Shown: positions 56,817 through 64,000 of the stretch, one piece after another
How the letters are laid out: each line of letters begins with the position of its first letter
Numbering within the stretch: the stretch's first letter is position 1
NCBI RefSeq assembly: GCF_030272615.1
Contig: NC_081412.1
Span: 668,301,852-668,365,851 of the forward strand
Direction: 5' to 3'
Origin: Cryptomeria japonica
Lineage: Eukaryota; Streptophyta; Pinopsida; Cupressales; Cupressaceae
DNA length: 64,000 bases
Notes under the pieces: generated by a model
Told to the model about the DNA's origin: nothing
The model's database searches: none
The model's input: only the letters and a program-made list of their open reading frames with translations
Translations under genes and position numbers: made by a program

Positions 56817-57022
56817 AGGTTATGGATTGGTACAACTACAAAATCTACTAACCTTTGTCATTGATGCCAAAGGGGGAGTAGTTGGATGAGAAAATTCAAA
56901 ACACAGGGATCACATGCTCAGGGGGAGCTCTCACATTTTTGGTAACATTTTTGGTCTACACATTTTTGGATATCTTTTTGAAATTTCTCATGAGTGTTGC
57001 CATCAATGCCAAAGGGGGAGAT
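56817..57022 (+). promoter_or_regulatory. NA-2 polypurine tract cluster
   Basis: AAAGGGGGAGAT at 57011-57022 adjoins the 3' LTR. A second copy, AAAGGGGGAG, lies at 56869-56878 with the same GATGCC-type lead, and CAGGGGGAGCTC at 56919-56930. NA-1 keeps the same order. Confidence 0.82.
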
Positions 57023-57908
57023 TGTTGGCATATGGACACTCCAATGAGACATTGTGTGTGATTCAAGGTTTTGTCATTGATGGAGACATTGCAATCCTAT
57101 GGCACCGACAAGACATTATACCGGCAAAGCATTACATAGGCAACCTTGCAATCCTATGGCACCGGCAAGACATTATACCAGCAAAACATTATTCAAGCAA
57201 GACAGTGCACCGACATTAGCAAGATCAATCTATACCGGCACCGGCATAGAAGATGTACACCGACACAGAAGAAAATATGTATACCGGCACAGAGGCCGAC
57301 AGGATTTTTGATATGTAATATTATGTTTATTATTGTAAGCCGACTTGGCAAATTGTAAAATGACTCTTGTATATAAAAGAGATCATTGTAGACATTTGTA
57401 GGATATGGATAGGAAGCAAAAGAAAAAAAGAAAATTATAAGGCAGACCTAATATGCGAATTGTAGGTCAAGGGTATATGTAAAGAATAGAGCAAGAACTG
57501 GTACTGAATCTGGCATTGAAGATGCTATTGTAAAGTAGTACAGATCATTGGATTTGCATAATCCTCATTGTAAGTCAGTGTGACTTCTTATTGAGCAGTG
57601 TGCTCTAGGCAGTTGGCCTTCCTGCATGTGCAGGCCCCTATTGTAAGTAATATTCTCTTATTGGCCAGTAAGTGAATATTGTGGGTCACAAATCCCACCG
57701 AGGTTTTTCCCACACCAGGTTTCCTCGTTAAACATCTTGTGTTATGGTGTTCCTTTCATGTGGATGTTTTTGATTCTATTATTTACATTAATTCTTGCAT
57801 ACCGGTATACTGTTACTTTATGTTCTGCATATTCTATTTTAAGAAAATTTCATTACCGGCCAGATACTGATTCACCCCCCCCTCTCAGTATCTATGGGAA
57901 CCCTAACA
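57023..57908 (+). repeat. NA-2 3' LTR
   Basis: Starts TGTTGGCATATGG and ends ACCCTAACA. TATA box (TATATAAAAG) at 57370-57379. Two copies of the 64-bp unit lie at about 57083-57200. It is 17 bp longer than the 5' LTR through a small duplication near 57240-57280. Confidence 0.92.
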
Positions 57909-57913
57909 AAGTG
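57909..57913. repeat. target site duplication of NA-2 (right), AAGTG
   Basis: Exact repeat of 51375-51379. Both copies are LTR-c sequence. Confidence 0.9.
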
Positions 57914-58765
57914 GAGTGTCCAAGCAGAAACTTGCAAGTTAGCTACGACTCCTAATTTTAGTTCTTAATTTAGGGTAGAGTTATTTGCTAAATAATAGGG
58001 TGAAGAGCTTCTATAAATTGAGAAGTTGGATTCATTTGTAGAGGTCCCAAATTGATGATTTGTGGCCTACTTAGACATTTAGAGTATTTTTGCAGACTGT
58101 TAAGAAGTTTGAGTTATTTTTGTTATACATTCATGGAGGTTAATATGAAAAGCAGCTTGTAGATTGCCTGATCTACATTTATGCTCTACCAAATTGTTCC
58201 ATGTAATCGGGTAACGTCTATTATTTTGATTTAGCAATGTGGTAATCTTTTTGTCTATCATATTATGAATCATATTGTGCATGTCAGTGGTGTATGAGAA
58301 TTACTGTGATAGGCCATATTGTTGATGATTTTATGTCCATAGATTTGTGAAATTGATGATTTTGTAGGTTTTCTGGAGGTCTGTTGTTGAATGCTAACTT
58401 GGATAATATTTGATAATTGTTCAGATTGCAGGGAACTAATTGAATAGTTTATTAAGTTGTAATTATATTGGTCTTTTCTTATTTCCCTTATGCTTTGCAT
58501 TTTATTTCCCTAGAGAGTCTTAAATCATAAAATACAAAAAGAGGAAGTGTAATTATCCATAAACTAGTGAGATTTAGCTCTAACCAGCAAGCCCCTTTAT
58601 AGGTATAACCACATCAACCATTGAGCTATCCATCACCATCGAGAGCCGACTACAAAGACCTTGGGGTAGTGAGTTCTTCCAAACTCGTTACTTTTCAGGA
58701 GAGGTGGTGAGTGTTTGTATAAAACTACCTGACTGTTGGTGGGTGTGTCAAAACACTCGTCAATA
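57914..58765 (+). repeat. RLG-1 LTR-c, main part
   Basis: Continues the LTR broken by NA-2 and ends CACTCGTCAATA. Together with 51371-51379 it makes 861 bp, like LTR-a. Confidence 0.87.
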
Positions 58766-58770
58766 GAAAC

Positions 58771-58787
58771 TAGCGCTAGAAGGAGGG
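58771..58787 (+). promoter_or_regulatory. RLG-1 primer binding site
   Basis: TAGCGCTAGAAGGAGGG, five bases after LTR-c. It resembles the TGGCGC-type primer sites of Tat gypsy elements with one G-to-A change. This fixes the U5 end of the LTR as CAATA/CAACA. Confidence 0.6.
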
Positions 58788-59320
58788 CCTATACTAATCC
58801 CCTCATAGGTGAACCACATATGCTACTTCCAAGAGATGGATTGATGCCCTTTACCCAACCTAACCTCAACAACCAGCAAGATGACATTCTTATTCAACTA
58901 TACAACTTTTCTTAGGACAGTACAAGAAATTACAACCATTGGTTACAAGTACGACAAGTCTTAGATAAGGAGAGACAAAAGGCTATACGTATAGAAGTAG
59001 AGGCACAAAGACAACTCAATCCTCAGGTGAACCCATGAGAAAATCTACAACCACCTCCTCAACCAGAAAATAGAGGTACTAAGTTGGATCGTATATCATC
59101 TTTTTCACTCGAGAGATTCCACTGAGTCCTTAGGAGTGGTTCTTCACCATCTGACTTAGTTGAATTAGGGCCTACCACCAGGAGGGAGAATAACAAAGCT
59201 AAGAAACAACCCTCAACATCCTCACCAGTACAGTCATCCATACCCAATGTAAGAGATCAACTGATCCCTAGTCCTCAGCCTATTACTGCACCTTTTGTGA
59301 CTCAATGTTCACCATCACTA
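58788..59320 (+). pseudogene. RLG-1 gag N-terminal part
   Basis: Plus-strand gag start: PHMLLPRDGLMPFTQPNLNN, DILIQLYNFS, RQKAIRIEVEAQRQLNPQVN and SPSLPLMAY. Three stops occur. It ends where half D gag begins (NYFNQDTTP at 42702, other strand), so together they form one gag cut in two. No ORF start is certain. Confidence 0.72.
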
Positions 59321-59488
59321 CCTTTGATGGCCTACATCAACCATTGAGCTATCCATCACCATCGAGAGCCAACTACAGAGACCTTGGGGTAGTGAGTTCT
59401 TCCAAACTCATTACTTTTCAAGAGAGGTGGTGAGTGTTTGTATAAAACTACCTGACTGTTGGTGGGTGTGTCAAAACACTTGTCAACA
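59321..59488 (+). repeat. RLG-1 partial LTR (last 163 bp)
   Basis: From ACATCAACCATTGAGC to CACTTGTCAACA it matches the U5 end of the other LTRs. It joins gag on the left at ACATCAACC and RLC-2 on the right. Confidence 0.85.
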
Positions 59489-59493
59489 CCACC
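59489..59493. repeat. target site duplication of RLG-1 (right), CCACC
   Basis: Matches 29685-29689 exactly. Confidence 0.85.
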
Positions 59494-59830
59494 TGCATCT
59501 ATCAATTTACTCACAAATAATAAATTTCATTTTAAACCTAGGATATGCAGCACACCATTAATCCTTTTTATTCTACCATCAGAAAACCTGATTCTAACTT
59601 TACCTTGATCAATAATCTCTAAATGTGAATCATCATCCAAGTACACCTTCCCTCCATTAAATTCTTCATATTCTAAAAACTAATCTCTATTGACAATCAT
59701 ATGAAAAGATACACCTGAGTCAAATAACTAGGCATCATTACCTGCATGAGTCGAGACAAAAATGTAATAAATGTATCACCATCTTCCTTCTCAAACTCAA
59801 GATCAAAATCAGAATCAATCTTCTAATTTT
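59489..59830 (-). pseudogene. RLC-2 protease region
   Basis: On the minus strand the frame gives GKVRIRFSDGRIKRINGVL and SKLIDAGG, the end of a copia protease, with the substrate-side motifs partly decayed. It stops at the RLG-1 insertion and continues at 29684. Confidence 0.78.
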
Positions 59831-59835
59831 TATTT

Positions 59836-60549
59836 TTATTCTTTGCGGTCCTTATGGATGTGACATGGTTTACCACAATTCCAGCAAATGACTTTGGATT
59901 TTTTAAGATATTTTGATCTCCCTCTTGATTTGGACTTATCATGCTTCTCATTCTTCTTTCCTTTCTCCTTAGGTCTTCTACAAATAGTTAGGGCTTCCTT
60001 CAAACTTTGGGATACCTTCCTTTGCATCTCTTCACCAAGTAGGGCACCACCACATCTTCAGACTTAAAAATAGCAGAAGTACTACCGATAGACATAATAA
60101 GAGAATCCCACAAATCAAGCCAAGAACAAAGCAAGATATGGCATTTCTCCTCTTCGTTCATCTTAACACCAACAGATACTAACTGAGCCACCAACATATT
60201 GAATGCTTCCATGTGGTCTGCAACTCGTCCACCCTCTTCCATGTTCATACAATTTCTTCCTCAATAAAATCTTATTTAATAAAGATTTCACTTGATAAAT
60301 TTGATCAAGCTTAGTCTATAGCTTCTTTACAGTGTTTTCTTCCTGGACATTGATCATAACAGAGTCTGTTAGGTACAATCTGATTAGACCCTTGGCTTTT
60401 CGGTCCATAATATCATATTGAGATGCCACAGTAGGATCTAAGGGCCTTTGGACATTTGCATCAACAACATCCCATAGATCTTGATCTATTAGCAGATCTT
60501 CCATCTTCAGCTTCCACATCTTAAAAAAAATTCCATTAAATTTCTCCAC
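59836..60549 (-). pseudogene. RLC-2 gag
   Basis: Start at 60549 (MEKFNGIFFKMWKLKMEDLL), typical copia gag. Pieces: 60549-60316, 60248-60000 (VADHMEAFNMLVAQLVSVGV) and 60027-59836. A single knuckle CWNCGKPCHIHKDR has Arg in place of the last Cys. Frameshifts separate the pieces. Confidence 0.85.
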
Positions 60550-60687
60550 CTCTATTTTCTCTAACGAACTTGCAATCTGAAAATTCCCATAACAAGATCA
60601 AAAAGTGTCTTCTACAAAAGCTCCCACTCAAATCTAGATTAGTTAAAAAAACCCAACAAACCCACAACTAAAACCAAAGGTGATCAA

Positions 60688-60699
60688 GCTCTGATATCA
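60688..60699 (-). promoter_or_regulatory. RLC-2 primer binding site (initiator Met-tRNA)
   Basis: TGATATCAGAGC on the minus strand, one base from the Met-tRNA complement, 2 bp from the 5' LTR. Confidence 0.85.
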
Positions 60700-60701
60700 C
60701 T

Positions 60702-61557
60702 TGTAAGGAAGTTAAGTAGTGGAATAACTTCCTACACTAACCTTGAGTGGAGAGTAATGCAAATTTTTTTACAGATCATCATAACAGTTGTAGAAAATAG
60801 AAATATATATAATAACATTCAAACCATAACACACTGATTTACATGGGGAAAACCCTTTCGTGAGAAAAACCCTACACTCCAAAATCCGCCCAATATATTA
60901 TTCTACAATAAAAACTAGATTAAAATATACTTTCATAGAAATCTCTTCACATGAGTACCACTAATCAGAGATTCAGAGGTAACTCAATAGTTATAAGACT
61001 CTTATAGAACCTCTATCTCACACACCTCATATATAAGAGATACAATATAAGAAACCGTCAAACGGTATTAAAAAACCATGGGCTAAAACCACCTAATAAG
61101 GTGTAGCTGACCTTATCTCCCTTATAGATGCCCTATGACATGCCCCTCCCTTTTTACAGGTCATTTATGTGTCCGATGTATTTTATATTTCCTATTTCAG
61201 GAGTACAAACTTTCTGATGCCATAACTTGAGAACCATGTGTCCTATTGACAAACCGTTTGAAGCGTCATATAGCTGGCAAAGTGCTCTATTACCTTGTAA
61301 ATGGATATGTCATTTATGAACACTTTTAAGGATGTTTCAGGGATTCTAAATTCCTCAGAATCAAATTTAAACCTTTCATTGGATCCCTCCAAAACAAAAA
61401 AATTAATATCTTCAAAACTAATTGTGATCTTGCGATGTAAGTTTACCAGAATTCTTATCTAGCCAACCAGAAGTTTTGGGGAAAATTTAGCACCATTTTG
61501 TTCTCAAATAAAAACTTACTATAAATAATAACCTTATGTAAATGCAAGGTTGAGACA
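60702..61557 (-). repeat. RLC-2 5' LTR
   Basis: Starts TGTAAGGAAGTTAAGTAG. Its last bases are taken as GAGACA at 61557, which gives a TGT...ACA pair. The 3' LTR stops 13 bp earlier. No clear target duplication: ATTTT lies left of 19644 and CTATT right of 61557. Confidence 0.8.
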
Positions 61558-61975
61558 CTATTTTCCCAACAATTTTCCTATAGTTGTTGTTCTAGCATTT
61601 GACGATTCCTATAGCCACTAGAACCAGAACCTATGACTGTTCTTGCAGCCAAAGGTGAACAAAGTAGTTCATGTTTGTCAGCATTAGAATATCAATGGTA
61701 GTTAGTTGTTTGAATACCCTTCAACATTAAGGTTTCCTCTAGAATTTTATTCATTACATTTATGTGTGTTAATTTCAGTAATTTCCTTTGCTGCAGTAGA
61801 ATAGAATGGCTTTTGTTGGAACTTAGTGCACAAACTATGCTAGACCATTTCAAGTAATACATCCCTAGTTGACATTTAAATGAAACCTCCACCATAGAAT
61901 GATAACTATTTAGGATAGATATCTAATTCCTGAGTTTAGTTTTTAAGCCAAGTTATTGTTCCAATTGGGAAGACA
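61558..61975 (+). repeat. probable rear part of RLG-2 5' LTR
   Basis: Non-coding, ending GAAGACA about 8 bp before the RLG-2 primer site, which is where the LTR should end. Its front may be 19031-19643 across RLC-2. Unverified. Confidence 0.4.
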
Positions 61976-61983
61976 AACTTTTT

Positions 61984-62001
61984 TGGCGCCGTTGTCGGGG
62001 A
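61984..62001 (+). promoter_or_regulatory. RLG-2 primer binding site (tRNA-Asp type)
   Basis: TGGCGCCGTTGTCGGGGA, one base from the sequence common in Athila and Tat gypsy elements. Confidence 0.85.
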
Positions 62002-62105
62002 TGGTGCCAAACTAAGAACCTGTCATAGCCATGAGCTTTTAGTTTTTAGTAATTTACTATTTTAGTAGTTTAAGATAAGTTGTTAAATTATTTTTCTAAA
62101 TATGC

Positions 62106-63298
62106 ATGCATAGAAGAAGAAGAGATGTCCATAGTAGATTTCATCCTAATCACCCTAATAATAGAAGCCTTAATCTTGATGAAGCACCAGATATAAATCC
62201 TTTTGCTGCACTTTATCAAGCCCTAGATAATTTAGACTATCCTACATTTGAACTTCCAAAAAATTGCCTTCATTTTCTTTTTGGACTACCTGAAGAGGAT
62301 CACCACCCTTTATTTGTTAACCAAGGACCAATGGCAGGACATGGAGGTGGAGCTAATCCACTAAGAGATGGGGGTAATCCTCCACCTCTAGGAGGCGGCA
62401 ATCCACATGTTAACCCAACATTTGAATTTCCCATTTCTGATCTGCATGATAATGCTAACCTCAAAAACATTTTGGCTTCTTCTTTGCCTAAGTTCTATGG
62501 GATAGTTACAGAAGACCTAGACACTTTCCTATTTGAATTTGATGTCCTTTGTAGGAGCTATGATTACACTATAGATGCTCATAGACTTAAAATATTCCTA
62601 GCCACTTTGAAAGAATCTGCCCTGAGATCGTTTATGAGCTTAAGGAGTAACTCAATAGACACATGGGAGGAGATGTAATGATTATTTCTTGAGAAATATA
62701 AGGATTATTGTAGGGGAACTGACCGCCATGGAGATGATATCTTTAGGATGACACAGAAGGAGGATGAGAGTCTAGAAGACTATCTTGAGAGATTTCTATT
62801 TTGTGTCAAGAAGTCTAAACACAGCACTTTAAATGATCTCTCAAGTTGATATTTCTGAGGGGTATTAGTGAAGAATACACAAATGCTCTAGACCTTATGG
62901 GAGGTGGAGATATAACTCAATCATCATGGAATGAAATCAGCCAAATTTGTCAAAAGTATTCTAGGGCCACTACCAAGAAGAATAGGCATTATAAGCCTAT
63001 AATGTCCTCTTCGACAACAAGCTATGGAGTTTCCTGAATAGAGTTAAGCCATCTTCTGAAGGATTTTAAGGAAGATATTATAAACAATATGGCCACTCCA
63101 TTAGACACACTTCAATCCAAGAAGAAGCATGAAGAAGTTGAAGCAATGCTTGTAGAATTTTGTCCATACTGTAGGAAAAAGAAGAAGGATTGCAGAAGTA
63201 AGTTAGTTGCTAATCTTGATAATCATCATGTTCTTGAGTTTAAGCTAGTACATGGAGATGATGAACAACTCTTCTATTTTTCTCAAAGAAGGCCATAG
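62106..63298 (+). pseudogene. RLG-2 gag
   Basis: Start at 62106 (MHRRRRDVHSRF), 104 bp after the primer site. The capsid region reads SLPKFYGIVTEDLDTFLFEF, DVLCRSYDYTID and LATLKESALRSFMSLRSN, typical of Athila/Tat gag. TAA TGA at 62676 breaks it, then FLEKYKDYCRG-like codons continue. A frame 62846-63037 and 63089-63298 follow with a Cys cluster CPYCRKKKKDC. The order fits one gag with a frameshift near 62830. Confidence 0.8.
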
Positions 63299-64000
63299 GC
63301 CCCAAGACAAGAAATACCTCTCGATCCATTATCTTTTGTTGGTTCTTATGGGAATTCTTATGCACAAAATAATTAGTGGCAACCTCCATATGCTCAAAAC
63401 TTTGGAAATTTTCCACCTCAATCTTGGTATAACCCCCAAAGTTTGTGGTCAAATTATTCCAATCCTTCATCCCAATGGTAGCAACCACAAGGAAACTAGT
63501 CTCAACCTCAAGGGTCATGGCAACTTCCACAAGGAAATTGGATACCAAATTCTCAATGGAGAGGGGGGAAGAAATGGTCAAATCAACCTTCTACTTATTT
63601 ATAGCCACCTCAACAACCACAATAGCTTGCTATAATGCCACCCCTTGCTCGTAATGCCACTCCACCTAAATCTACTCAATTTCCATCTTAGCCTGTACCA
63701 AATACAAATAGTAAGACCCAACCACAAAAACAAGTATATTCTGTTGATCCTAAATAGTATCCTATATATTCTCTTAATATAAGTAATATTCATCTTAGGT
63801 CAGGGACTACTTTGTCTAATCCATCTTCTCTAGTCATTATTGAAGTACCATCAGAGAAATTCGTATTAGATAACCCTTTAGATCAGCCATCTCAATCTAC
63901 CCAATCCTAGTAGCCTAGAAGTTCACCTCTAGTGACCAGAATACCTCTATTTCCTTAGAGGTTACAAGCTAAGGAGACTGAGCAAATTGAAGATGTAAAT
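63299..64000 (+). pseudogene. RLG-2 gag C-terminus or gag-pol linker
   Basis: Gln/Asn/Pro-rich sequence with many stops, probably the nucleocapsid end and linker. No protease motif before 64000. Confidence 0.45.

Larger units (their letters stand above)
51380..57908 (+). mobile_element. NA-2: second pol-less element of the NA family
   Basis: LTRs of 869 and 886 bp, a Met-tRNA-type primer site, ORF1, ORF2 and three polypurine copies lie in the same order as NA-1, but on the plus strand. A perfect AAGTG duplication flanks it. It landed in RLG-1 LTR-c, so it inserted after RLG-1. It encodes no protease, integrase, RT or RNase H. Confidence 0.92.
29690..59488. mobile_element. RLG-1: compound, partly inverted Ty3/gypsy (Tat-like) array
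   Basis: Three LTR copies of about 860 bp and a 163-bp LTR piece enclose two related internal regions. Half D (30553-42702) is minus-strand and runs from within gag to ORF2 and a 3' LTR. Half E (42703-58765) is plus-strand, starts mid-RT, and ends in an LTR followed by a primer site and the start of gag. Both outer ends are LTR U5 ends (TATTGACGAG in reverse at the left, CTTGTCAACA at the right), flanked by CCACC. A normal element would have one U3 end and one U5 end. Confidence 0.85.
19644..61557 (-). mobile_element. RLC-2: Ty1/copia element expanded by nested insertions
   Basis: The two LTRs both begin TGTAAGGAAGTTAAGTAG, at 19644 and 60702. Between them, once NA-1 and RLG-1 are set aside, the minus strand gives gag, protease, integrase and RT in copia order. 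The reading order proves the pieces are one element: RT stops at 27993 and resumes at 21388, and the protease stops at 59489 and resumes at 29684. Its own sequence is about 5.5 kb. The 3' end of RNase H and the polypurine tract are missing. I found no clear target duplication. Confidence 0.87.
61984..64000 (+). mobile_element. RLG-2: Ty3/gypsy element, 5' part, runs off window
   Basis: Primer site and gag are present on the plus strand. Pol would lie beyond 64000. Stops in gag show it is not intact. No LTR pair can be checked. Confidence 0.75.

Overview
The window is a plant chromosome segment made almost entirely of transposable elements. I find no host protein-coding gene, rRNA gene, tRNA gene or CRISPR array. 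The base composition is AT-rich. The coding remnants are plant L1-type LINEs, Ty1/copia elements with Met-tRNA primer sites, and Ty3/gypsy elements of the Tat/Athila branch. This depth of nesting fits a large, repeat-rich plant genome. A gymnosperm is my guess, but nothing here proves it.

Left part (1-19643). A decayed LINE lies on the minus strand (LINE-1, about 306-3640), followed by a non-coding stretch that looks like an old LTR with internal repeats (3650-5636). LINE-2 (plus strand, about 5765-10845) is split by a solo LTR (6521-7861). A copia element, RLC-1 (minus, 11132-17862), has both LTRs, a Met-tRNA primer site, clustered polypurine tracts and a perfect 5-bp target duplication (CATTA). 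LINE-3 (about 17940-19030) is a 5'-truncated relative of LINE-2.

Right part (19644-61557). A second copia element, RLC-2 (minus), has LTRs about 40 kb apart because other elements sit inside it. NA-1 (21389-27992, minus) interrupts its reverse transcriptase. A 29.8-kb compound gypsy array, RLG-1 (29690-59488), interrupts its protease region and is flanked by CCACC duplications. RLG-1 holds a minus-strand half (D) and a plus-strand half (E), and both of its outer ends are the U5 end of an LTR. NA-2 (51380-57908, plus, AAGTG duplication) inserted 9 bp inside one RLG-1 LTR. At 61984 another gypsy element, RLG-2, begins with a tRNA-Asp-type primer site and a gag gene and runs off the window.

The most interesting content is the NA family: two copies, on opposite strands, in different target sites. 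Each has LTRs, a primer site and duplicated polypurine tracts, but no protease, integrase or reverse transcriptase. Instead each has a Gag-like ORF1 (coiled coil plus four CCHC knuckles) and a roughly 1,000-codon ORF2 of unknown function. Both copies carry the same in-frame TAG inside ORF2. Their LTR blocks match RLC-1, so a copia relative probably mobilises them. The RLG-1 halves carry a different ORF2 of about 1,206 codons in the env position with a similar layout. RLG-1 also has an extra RNase H upstream of the reverse transcriptase, a pol/ORF2 spacer minisatellite, and an inverted arrangement that normal integration does not explain.
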